Assembly (NCBI GenBank): GCA_002348905.1 | Contig: DEBW01000091.1 | Location: 15,493 to 21,014 of the forward strand | DNA length: 5,522 nt | Source of the DNA: Ruminococcus flavefaciens | Lineage (GTDB): Bacteria > Bacillota > Clostridia > Oscillospirales > Ruminococcaceae | Direction: 5' to 3' | Shown here: piece after piece, positions 1 to 5,522 of the stretch | Layout: every line of letters starts with the position of its first letter | How positions within the stretch are numbered: the first letter of the stretch is position 1 | The notes under the pieces: generated by a model | Seen by the model: the letters and a program-made list of their open reading frames with translations, nothing else | Database searches by the model: none | What the model was told of the DNA's origin: nothing | Translations under genes and position numbers: made by a program

Positions 1-1
1 T

Positions 2-844
2 CACGATAATTGTAATGATATGGATGATGCTGAAATCTCAAAAATAACTATTGAAGATATAAAGAAAGTTACAATTTCTGATATCTACAATTTTATATTT
101 TATACTGCTGATGAGCGTCACAATCAGGTTCGTGCAAGATATAGAAAAGTTTCAGCTTTAAGAAGCCTTTTCAAATATCTTAGCAAAGAAGCAAATATTA
201 TTGAAAATAATCCTACTGATAATATTGAAGTTCCTGTACCGAAAGCACCGATTCCTAAATTTCTATCACTGGATGAAAGTCTTAGACTTCTCGAAACTGC
301 CAATACTTCTGACTCTCTGCGTGATTACTGCATTATAACACTTTTCCTGAACTGTGGTATGCGTCTGAGCGAGCTTGTCGGAATAAATATATCTGATATA
401 GACTTTACAGAGAACCGTCTGAAATTGCTTGGTAAAGGAAATAAGGAGCGAATGGTGTACCTCAATGCTGCTTGTATCGACGCTCTTAACAAGTACCTTG
501 TTATAAGACGTGATAATCAAAAAGCTTCCGAAGAACCTGCGCTTTTTATAAGCAATCAGAACAAGCGCATATCCAAGCGCCGTGTTCAGCAGATCGTTGA
601 AGGAACTCTGCAAGCTGCCGGTCTTGACGGCAAAGGCATTACAACTCATAAACTCCGCCATACCGCCGCAACTTTGATGTATCAGTACGGAGATGCCGAT
701 GTCCTGACGCTGAAAGAACTTCTCGGACACGCAAGCGTTGCGACTACGGAGATATATACTCATCTGAACGATGATAATGTAAGAAATGCTGTAGAAAGCA
801 ATCCGCTTGCCAATGTTATACCTGATAAGAAAGGAAATGAATGA
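2..844 (+). CDS. XerC/XerD-type tyrosine recombinase, 5' end outside the window
   Basis: This is a site-specific DNA recombinase of the tyrosine (phage integrase) family, which cuts and rejoins DNA through a covalent tyrosine-DNA intermediate. The frame is open to the left edge, and the first ATG in the window (position 20) has no ribosome binding site, so the true start lies upstream. Numbering from that ATG, residues about 15-60 are the end of the SAM-like core-binding domain and about 80-260 the catalytic domain. All catalytic residues are visible: R115 (in CGMRLSEL), K139 (in LGKGNKER), H210 and R213 (in THKLRHTAATLM), H237 (in LLGHAS) and the nucleophile Y246 (in TTEIYTHL). The CGMRLSEL and LGKGNKER motifs are typical of Firmicute Xer proteins. 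A housekeeping role in chromosome dimer resolution is plausible. An integrase of a mobile element cannot be excluded because the upstream DNA is not seen, but no att site or element cargo is visible. Confidence 0.9.
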   Translation, partial: HDNCNDMDDAEISKITIEDIKKVTISDIYNFIFYTADERHNQVRARYRKVSALRSLFKYLSKEANIIENNPTDNIEVPVPKAPIPKFLSLDESLRLLETANTSDSLRDYCIITLFLNCGMRLSELVGINISDIDFTENRLKLLGKGNKERMVYLNAACIDALNKYLVIRRDNQKASEEPALFISNQNKRISKRRVQQIVEGTLQAAGLDGKGITTHKLRHTAATLMYQYGDADVLTLKELLGHASVATTEIYTHLNDDNVRNAVESNPLANVIPDKKGNE

Positions 845-872
845 CTCCCCTGCTCACCTGTTTTTGCATTTA

Positions 873-900
873 TAAAGTTTATATTTTAACTTTAATTTTA
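873..900 (+). terminator. Weak AT-rich terminator candidate after the recombinase gene
   Basis: A perfect 7-bp inverted repeat (TAAAGTT at 873-879 and AACTTTA at 888-894) with an 8-base loop is followed by ATTTTA, about 30 bases after the recombinase stop codon. The stem has only one G-C pair, so it would be a weak terminator, and a chance repeat in AT-rich DNA is quite possible. It lies just before the promoter of the next gene, where a transcription end would be expected. Confidence 0.3.
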
Positions 901-903
901 TCA

Positions 904-931
904 TTGACAAAAAGCTTAAAATATGTATAAT
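904..931 (+). promoter_or_regulatory. Sigma-A type promoter of the DUF1292 gene
   Basis: A perfect -35 box TTGACA (904-909) and a perfect -10 box TATAAT (926-931) are separated by 16 bp. The predicted transcription start is near 938, giving a leader of about 40 bases before the ATG at 979. Both hexamers match the housekeeping consensus exactly, so strong constitutive expression is expected. A 6-bp inverted repeat (ATTGAT at 935-940, ATCAAT at 951-956) straddles the predicted start site. It could be an operator but is short enough to be chance. Confidence 0.8.
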
Positions 932-978
932 TATATTGATACGCATTTGAATCAATTTTCCCTATGGAGGTCAAAAAC

Positions 979-1284
979 ATGAGCGATATTATCGAAAACA
1001 ACAGCGAAGAACTCGAAGAAGAAAACGAAAACTACATAACTCTTACAGATGATGACGGTAATGATGTTTCGTTTGAGATACTTGATACTGTAGAATATAA
1101 GTCACATATTTATGCTGTACTTCTCCCATTTGACGAGGAAGATGACGGCATAGTCATCCTTGAAGTAGTTCCAAGCGATGACGAGACTTTTGACGAATTC
1201 CTCGCAGTTGAGGACGAAGTTCTTCTCGAAGAGGTCTACAGCGAGTTCAAAAAGAACTATCAGGGCGATTACGAATTTGAATAA
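979..1284 (+). CDS. DUF1292-type small acidic protein
   Basis: This 101-residue protein is of the DUF1292 (YrzB-like) type found widely in Firmicutes; no biochemical function is established for the family as far as I know. The ATG at 979 is chosen because GGAGG at 966-970 lies 8 bases before it. An in-frame ATG at 964 overlaps that site and has no ribosome binding site of its own, so a start five codons earlier is unlikely. The sequence is extremely acidic: by my count 35 Asp/Glu, 3 Lys and no Arg. A Glu/Asn-rich disordered N-terminus (about residues 1-18) precedes the family core, which begins with YITLTDDDGND and continues through an alternating hydrophobic/acidic stretch (YAVLLPFDEED, GIVILEVV) likely to form beta strands. 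There is no signal peptide or membrane segment, so it should be cytoplasmic. It has its own strong promoter and a terminator just downstream, so it is probably monocistronic. The family assignment rests on pattern recognition only. Confidence 0.85.
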   Translation: MSDIIENNSEELEEENENYITLTDDDGNDVSFEILDTVEYKSHIYAVLLPFDEEDDGIVILEVVPSDDETFDEFLAVEDEVLLEEVYSEFKKNYQGDYEFE

Positions 1285-1291
1285 TAACAAA

Positions 1292-1322
1292 AATGACTGT
1301 CAGTATCGTGCTGACAGCCATT
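1292..1322. terminator. Bidirectional terminator between the DUF1292 and symporter genes
   Basis: A 12-bp stem (AATGACTGTCAG at 1292-1303 pairing with CTGACAGCCATT at 1311-1322, one A-C mismatch) closes a 7-base loop. On the + strand it is followed by GCTTTTAA, and on the - strand by TTTTGTTATT, so it can act as an intrinsic terminator in both directions. It starts 7 bases after the DUF1292 stop codon and ends 4 bases from the symporter stop codon, exactly between two convergent genes. Confidence 0.8.
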
Positions 1323-1326
1323 GCTT

Positions 1327-2751
1327 TTAATCTTTGATTTTGCCGTTTTTAAGCCTTGTAAGGTAGTCTTTGGTTTCCTTAGACACAACGCCTGAAAGAA
1401 GTATCAGTGCGATAACGTTAGGGAATGCCATAAGACCGTTGAATATATCTGCTAAGTTCCATACAGCTTCGACTGTGAGGTATGGACCTACGAATACTGC
1501 TGCGATGAATACCCAGCGGTAAACTGTTGTGACAAACTTGCTTGAACCTGTAAGATATGACAGGCAGCGTTCTGAGTAGTAATTCCATCCGAGAATCGTT
1601 GTAAATGCGAATACTGCAAGACATATCATGAGTATGAATGCGGATACACGCTCTGAGAACGGAAGTCCGTATGCAAAAGCGTCTGTAGTTATCGCAACGC
1701 CTTTCAGCTCCTCCTTATTGTAGCTTCCAGCCATTACGATTGAAAGACCTGTCATTGTGCATACAATGATAGTATCAATGAATGTACCTTAAATTGTAAC
1801 AAGTCCCTGACGTACAGGCTCATTTGTTTTTGCAGCCGCAGCAGCTATAGGAGCTGAACCGAGACCGGCTTCGTTTGAGAATATACCTCTTGCAACGCCG
1901 CTTCTCATGGACTGCATTACTATTGCTGTACCGACTGCTCCTCCGACCATAGGTCTTATGCCGAATGCGCTTTCAACTATAGTTACAATAGCTGTCGGTA
2001 CTTCTGTGATATGACCGAATATTATCATAAGGCAGCTTACGATGTAAGTGATTATCATTGCAGGTACGATTATCTCTGTAACGGAGGCGATACGTTTAAG
2101 TCCACCAATGGTTATCAGCGCTGTAAGTAAAGTGATGATAAGTCCGGCAACGATAGTTGTTACGGTAATATCGTTGCCAAAGACAGATATCGTATTTACT
2201 GAATCGGGGTCAAAGAAATTATTTGCGGCAGAAGTTATGCCGTTTATCTGAGTTATCGTACCGATACCCATTAGACCGGCGAGAAGTCCGAAAACTGCAA
2301 AGAGCTTTCCGAGCCATTTCCAGCCTTTTCCAAGACCATTTTCAATATAGTAGAAAGGTCCGCCGAGAATATTTCCGTTTGCATCAGTAACACGGTACTT
2401 TATTGCAAGAAGTCCTTCGGCATATTTTGTAGCCATTCCGAAGAATGCAGCTACTTCCATCCAGAACAAAGCTCCTGCACCGCCGGCAGCAAGAGCTGTT
2501 GCAACACCGACGATATTTCCTGTGCCTACTGTAGCCGAAAGCGCTGTACAAAGCGCTGCGAAACTTGATACTTCACCGCTGCCGTTTTCCTCGTTCATGA
2601 GCATATATTTCAATGCTTTGCCAAGTTTCCGCACCTGTATGAAGCCGGTTCGTGAAGAGAGCAGTATACCGCAGAAAAGTATCAGCACAATGAGCGGTAC
2701 GCCCCACACATAACTGTCAATATCAGAAATTAGTTCGTTGATCTTATCCAT
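1327..2751 (-). pseudogene. Alanine/glycine:cation symporter (AGCS family), interrupted by an in-frame stop
   Basis: The gene encodes a sodium- or proton-coupled amino-acid importer of the AGCS family (AlsT/DagA-like) in the cytoplasmic membrane. Read through, it has 474 codons, the usual family length. The start at 2751 has AAAGGAG seven bases upstream. Family motifs are present in order: VGTGNIVGVATALAAGG (about residues 75-91), FWMEVAAFFGMATKYAEG (96-113), GGPFYYIENGLG (130-141), and SGVARGIFSNEAGLGSAPIAA (284-304), followed by the C-terminal NVIALILLSGVV. Codon 321 is TAA. The 153 codons after it continue the family sequence in the same frame (GTFIDTIIVCTMTGL) and hold about four hydrophobic segments (near 322-341, 369-390, 412-432, 435-455). 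The product as written would stop at 320 residues without these helices and is unlikely to transport. There is no other frameshift, so the damage is recent or is a sequence error. The ATG at 1755 has no ribosome binding site, so restart there is unlikely. Confidence 0.85.
1789..1791 (-). other. Premature in-frame TAA codon in the symporter gene
   Basis: Read on the - strand, the codons run GTT ACA ATT TAA GGT ACA TTC, that is VTI-stop-GTF. The flanking protein fits the AGCS family without a gap, so the TAA replaces a single residue rather than marking an insertion or deletion. One base change from several sense codons (for example TTA leucine or CAA glutamine) would produce it. TAA also ends the DUF1292, asnB and HD genes here, so it is a normal stop in this genome. 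Confidence 0.9.
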
Positions 2752-2782
2752 AAACTGTCTCCTTTAAAAAAACTGCTTACAA

Positions 2783-2811
2783 ATTATAGCATTTTTTATG
2801 TAAATCGTCAA
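2783..2811 (-). promoter_or_regulatory. Promoter of the symporter gene
   Basis: On the - strand, TTGACG (2811-2806) and a perfect TATAAT (2788-2783) are separated by 17 bp. Transcription would start near 2776, leaving a leader of about 25 bases with a ribosome binding site (AAAGGAG, 2765-2759). This is too short for a riboswitch or T-box, so any control is likely to act at initiation. Confidence 0.8.
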
Positions 2812-2818
2812 GAGATAT

Positions 2819-2834
2819 TGACAAAAAATTGTCA
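2819..2834. promoter_or_regulatory. Palindrome in the divergent control region, possible operator
   Basis: TGACAA (2819-2824) and TTGTCA (2829-2834) form a perfect 6-bp inverted repeat around four A bases, 16 bp in all. It lies 7 bp upstream of the symporter -35 box and about 40 bp upstream of the asnB -35 box. The size, symmetry and position suit a dimeric repressor or activator, but I do not recognise the sequence as a known operator, and an AT-rich region can produce such symmetry by chance. Confidence 0.35.
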
Positions 2835-2874
2835 TTTAAAATTAATATACCGCAGAAAAATTTTCTCATTAAGG

Positions 2875-2903
2875 TTGCAAAAGATGTGAAAATGTAGTAT
2901 AAT
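2875..2903 (+). promoter_or_regulatory. Promoter of asnB
   Basis: TTGCAA (2875-2880) and a perfect TATAAT (2898-2903) are 17 bp apart. Transcription would begin near 2910, about 29 bases before the asnB ATG, which excludes a T-box or riboswitch leader from this promoter. The AT-rich stretch just upstream, including the near-palindrome AGAAAAATTTTCT (2854-2866), could act as an UP element. Confidence 0.75.
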
Positions 2904-2938
2904 AAGTCAGGAGAATTTATCAAACTGGAGGAAACTAT

Positions 2939-4813
2939 ATGTGTGGTATAGTTGGATTCACTAATCATATCAGCAACGCCAACAAAGTCATAGAAGATAT
3001 GATGGACAGGATACGCCACCGTGGTCCTGACGCTGAGGGAAAATATACCGATGAATATATCGCTCTCGGTCACAGAAGACTGAGCATCATCGACGTATCT
3101 TCATCCGGCGACCAGCCTATATTCAACGAGGATGGCTCAATGGTCATAGTCTTCAACGGCGAGATATACAATTATAAAGAAATACGTGAGAAACTTGTTT
3201 CTGCCGGTCATACATTCAAGACCAATACCGACACAGAAGTGCTTATACATGGCTATGAGGAGTACGGCGAAAAACTCCTGAGTATGCTCAGAGGTATGTT
3301 CTCATTTGTGATTTGGGACAAAAACAAGCGTGAACTATTCGGCGCAAGGGATTTCTTCGGCATCAAGCCTATGTACTACGCTGTAATGGGTAAAACTTTG
3401 ATGTTCGGCTCAGAAATAAAGAGCTTCCTTGCTCATCCGGACTTCAAAAAAGAGCTTAATACTACCGCTCTCGGCAATTACCTTACTTTCCAGTACTCCC
3501 CTACTAAGGAGACTTTTTTCAGAAATGTCTATAAGCTCCTGCCTGCTCATTATTTCCGCTACAAAGACGGAAAAATGGAGATAAAACGCTATTGGGACGT
3601 TAATTTCCGACCTGATGATACTCCTGACCTTGACCAGTGGGTTGACCGTATCTCGGATACTTTCCACGACTCTGTAAAGGCTCATAAAATAGCCGATGTT
3701 GAGGTAGGTTCATTCCTTTCAAGCGGCGTTGATTCAAGTTATGTTGCCGCAATCGCTGACGTTGACAAGACATTTACCGTAGGTTTCGGCAGTGATGAAA
3801 AGTACAACGAGATAGGCTGGGCTAAGAACTTCTCAAAGGCTATAAACAAAGAAAATACAAGCAAGGTCATTTCTCCGGAAGAATACTGGGGAAGCCTTGA
3901 AAAAATACAGTACCATATGGACGAACCTCTCGCAGATCCGTCAGCTGTTGCACTCTATTTCGTGTGCAATATCGCTTCTGAGAAGCTGAAAGTCGTGCTC
4001 TCAGGTGAAGGCGCTGACGAGATATTCGGCGGTTACAACGTTTACAGCGATCCGAACGGTACTTTCTATGACAAACTTCCACGTTCTTTCAAGAGAGCTG
4101 TCGGAAGTATTGCCGGAAAACTCCCTGCAAAGCGTGGAGTAAACTTCTTTGTCCGCAAAGGTAAGGACGTTGAAGAAAGATTTATCGGCAACGCTTATAT
4201 GTTCACTCCTGACGAGAGAAAGGCTCTCCTCAGATTTCCGTGTGACGCTCCTGATCCTATGGTTGTTACGATGCCTTATTTCAGAAACGTCAAGGGTATG
4301 GACGATGTTACAAAAATGCAGTATCTCGACCTCCATATGTGGATGGCTGGAGATATCCTCCTGAAAGCTGATAAAATGAGCATGGCTAACTCTCTCGAAC
4401 TCCGTGTGCCTTTCCTTGATAAAAAGGTTATGGAGCTTGCTGAGCAGATACCTACAAAATACCGTGTTACACATGATAAGGGTACTGACGAGACAAAGTA
4501 TATCACAAAGTATGCTATGCGTCTTGCTGCTAAAAAGGATACTCCGAGCGAAACAGCAAAAACTGCTGCAAAGAAGAAGCTCGGTTTCCCTGTGCCTATA
4601 AGGGTATGGCTCAAAGAGGATAAATACTACAATATCGTCCGCAGTACATTTGAGAGCGAAAGCGCTGTGCAATTCTTCAATACCGAACCGCTGATACGTC
4701 TCCTCGATGACCATCGCAGCGGAAAAGCTGACAACAGCAGAAAGATATGGACTGTATTCATATTCCTGATATGGTACAGGGTTTACTTTGAAAATGACGG
4801 CGTTTACCAGTAA
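2939..4813 (+). CDS. asnB: Asparagine synthetase, glutamine-hydrolysing
   Basis: The enzyme makes asparagine from aspartate, ATP and glutamine in the cytoplasm. The start is certain: MCGIVGF places the glutaminase nucleophile at Cys2, exposed after Met removal, and GGAGG (2927-2931) lies 7 bases upstream. The N-terminal class II glutaminase domain (about 2-185) shows GHRRLSIID (44-52), FNGEIYNY (72-79), TNTDTE with D98, and GARDFFGIKP (135-144). The synthetase domain (about 235-615) shows the ATP pyrophosphatase loop SSGVDSS (261-267), MDEPLADPSA (327-336), SGEGADEIFGGY (355-366), DILLKADKMSMANSLELRVPF (472-492, giving only its span and ends: DILL to VPF) and GFPVPIRVW (549-557). The length of 624 fits the longer Firmicute AsnB/AsnO type rather than the roughly 554-residue E. 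coli form. No key residue is missing. The pyrophosphatase loop has Ser where many relatives have the first Gly of SGG. It is the first gene of a probable operon with the HD gene and diverges from the symporter gene. Confidence 0.96.
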   Translation: MCGIVGFTNHISNANKVIEDMMDRIRHRGPDAEGKYTDEYIALGHRRLSIIDVSSSGDQPIFNEDGSMVIVFNGEIYNYKEIREKLVSAGHTFKTNTDTEVLIHGYEEYGEKLLSMLRGMFSFVIWDKNKRELFGARDFFGIKPMYYAVMGKTLMFGSEIKSFLAHPDFKKELNTTALGNYLTFQYSPTKETFFRNVYKLLPAHYFRYKDGKMEIKRYWDVNFRPDDTPDLDQWVDRISDTFHDSVKAHKIADVEVGSFLSSGVDSSYVAAIADVDKTFTVGFGSDEKYNEIGWAKNFSKAINKENTSKVISPEEYWGSLEKIQYHMDEPLADPSAVALYFVCNIASEKLKVVLSGEGADEIFGGYNVYSDPNGTFYDKLPRSFKRAVGSIAGKLPAKRGVNFFVRKGKDVEERFIGNAYMFTPDERKALLRFPCDAPDPMVVTMPYFRNVKGMDDVTKMQYLDLHMWMAGDILLKADKMSMANSLELRVPFLDKKVMELAEQIPTKYRVTHDKGTDETKYITKYAMRLAAKKDTPSETAKTAAKKKLGFPVPIRVWLKEDKYYNIVRSTFESESAVQFFNTEPLIRLLDDHRSGKADNSRKIWTVFIFLIWYRVYFENDGVYQ

Positions 4814-4822
4814 TACCGCCGT
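4797..4822 (+). repeat. Inverted repeat across the asnB stop codon
   Basis: ACGGCG (4797-4802) and CGCCGT (4817-4822) can form a 6-bp GC-rich stem enclosing the asnB stop codon. A small inner TTAC/GTAA match (4804-4807, 4810-4813) is also present. No T-run follows, so it is not a terminator. It ends 1 base before the ribosome binding site region (GAAAGGA, 4823-4829) of the HD gene and might tune that gene's translation or mRNA stability. Its left arm is in coding sequence, so it may be coincidental. Confidence 0.35.
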
Positions 4823-4837
4823 GAAAGGACATATTCT

Positions 4838-5506
4838 ATGGCGAGCTTAGTCACATATAAATACATCAAGCAGAATCCCGATATCATGGAGTACATCCGC
4901 CGTGCGGACAAAACTCTCGAAGCTATGGGATATACTGAGCATTCTTTCGCTCACGTTGAAAAGGTTGCGGCTACCTCAGCTATGATACTTGAAACTCTCG
5001 GCTACGATGAACGTACTGTTGAACTTGCCCGTATCGCTTCTATGATGCATGATATAGGCAACGTTATCAACCGTATCGACCACGCTCAGAGCGGTGCTGT
5101 CATGGCTTTCAGACTTCTCGATAACCTGAGTATGCCTGCATCGGAGATATGCTCTGTTATTGCTGCTATCGGAAACCACGATGAGGGCACAGGTATGCCT
5201 CTTGATCCTATTTCTGCGGCTATGATAATCGGCGACAAGACCGATGTCCGCCGCAGCCGTGTACGTAATACAGACCTTCTCACTTTCGATATCCACGACC
5301 GTGTAAATTACGCCGTGGAGCTTTCAAAAGTACACTTTAATGATTCAAAGTCCTCTATAATACTTGAATTGCAGATAGATACCGAGATATCTTCTGTAAT
5401 GGAATACTTTGAAATATTCATGAATCGTATGCTGCTCTGCCGCAGAGCTTCTGAGTTCCTCGGCGTACAGTTTGAAATGATAATCAACGGGAGTAAGATC
5501 CTGTAA
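4838..5506 (+). CDS. HD-domain protein, probable metal-dependent phosphohydrolase
   Basis: This 222-residue protein carries an HD domain (about 35-165), a fold that binds one or two metal ions and usually hydrolyses phosphate esters of nucleotides or related compounds. Visible likely metal ligands are H39 (in EHSFAHVEKV), the H71-D72 pair (in SMMHDIGN), H82 (in DHAQSGA), H114 (in GNHDEG) and D133 (in IIGDKTDVRRSR). The extra histidines beyond the basic H-HD-D set recall the two-metal YqeK-like group, but the C-terminal part (about 165-222) is not one I recognise, and the substrate cannot be inferred. There is no signal peptide or membrane helix. The ATG at 4838 has AAAGGA eight bases upstream. 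The gene begins 24 bp after asnB with no promoter or terminator between them, so the two are probably co-transcribed; a functional link to asparagine synthesis is only a guess. A further ribosome binding site follows its stop codon, so the operon probably continues. Confidence 0.85.
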   Translation: MASLVTYKYIKQNPDIMEYIRRADKTLEAMGYTEHSFAHVEKVAATSAMILETLGYDERTVELARIASMMHDIGNVINRIDHAQSGAVMAFRLLDNLSMPASEICSVIAAIGNHDEGTGMPLDPISAAMIIGDKTDVRRSRVRNTDLLTFDIHDRVNYAVELSKVHFNDSKSSIILELQIDTEISSVMEYFEIFMNRMLLCRRASEFLGVQFEMIINGSKIL

Positions 5507-5514
5507 ATATAAAC

Positions 5515-5520
5515 GGAGGT
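5515..5520 (+). promoter_or_regulatory. Ribosome binding site of a gene beyond the window
   Basis: GGAGGT lies 8 bases after the HD gene stop codon, and the window ends two bases later. Its quality and the lack of any terminator suggest that another gene starts within about 10 bases past the edge and belongs to the asnB-HD transcription unit. Confidence 0.6.
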
Positions 5521-5522
5521 AA

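Noticed and set aside
266..763. A 165-codon open frame on the - strand within the recombinase gene
   Set aside because: It lies opposite the conserved catalytic domain and its translation resembles no family I know; it is a shadow of the real gene.
1753..1755. ATG at which the C-terminal part of the symporter could restart as a separate protein
   Set aside because: No ribosome binding site precedes it, and the family sequence begins earlier, directly after the TAA. It is better read as part of one interrupted gene.
1789..1791. Recoding of the symporter stop as selenocysteine or pyrrolysine
   Set aside because: Those use TGA and TAG respectively; this codon is TAA, and the site is not a position where such residues are known in this family.
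2818..2848. A second + strand promoter starting with TTGACA at 2818-2823
   Set aside because: The only -10-like sequence, TAATAT at 2843-2848, is poor and 19 bp away. The TTGCAA/TATAAT pair closer to asnB is much better, and this TTGACA is part of the palindrome.
2904..2938. Possible T-box or riboswitch leader for asnB
   Set aside because: Only about 29 bases separate the predicted transcription start from the ATG, too few for such a structure.
4001..4714. A long open frame (237 codons) on the - strand within asnB
   Set aside because: It is antisense to a fully conserved enzyme, has no ribosome binding site or recognisable domain, and its composition is that of a mirror frame.

Overview
The window looks like ordinary chromosomal DNA from a low-to-moderate GC Firmicute, most likely a clostridial gut or rumen organism of the Ruminococcus/Oscillospiraceae type. 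This is inferred from strong GGAGG-type ribosome binding sites, canonical TTGACA/TATAAT promoters, AT-rich intergenic regions and the character of the proteins. No species can be named from the sequence alone.

Layout, left to right. (1) Positions 2-844, + strand: the 3' part of a XerC/XerD-type tyrosine recombinase, cut at its 5' end by the window edge. (2) 845-978: a short AT-rich gap with a weak terminator candidate and a textbook sigma-A promoter. (3) 979-1284, +: a small, very acidic DUF1292-type protein. (4) 1292-1322: a hairpin that can end transcription from both sides. (5) 1327-2751, - strand: an alanine/glycine:cation symporter (AGCS family) gene interrupted by one in-frame TAA at 1789-1791; everything on either side of the stop is in the same frame and looks intact. 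(6) 2752-2938: a divergent promoter region with one good promoter for each flanking gene and a palindrome between them. (7) 2939-4813, +: asnB, a complete glutamine-dependent asparagine synthetase. (8) 4838-5506, +: an HD-domain protein 24 bp downstream of asnB, probably in the same operon. (9) A strong Shine-Dalgarno sequence at the right edge shows that another gene follows.

Functionally the centre of the window concerns amino acids: an amino-acid importer and an asparagine-forming enzyme fire outward from a shared 187-bp control region. The HD protein has the metal-binding residues of a phosphohydrolase, but its substrate cannot be told. The recombinase and the DUF1292 gene appear to be separate transcription units.

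I found no CRISPR array, RNA gene, insertion sequence or obvious new system. The observation most worth checking is the single nonsense codon in the symporter gene, which could be a recent inactivating mutation, a sequencing error or, less likely, read-through.
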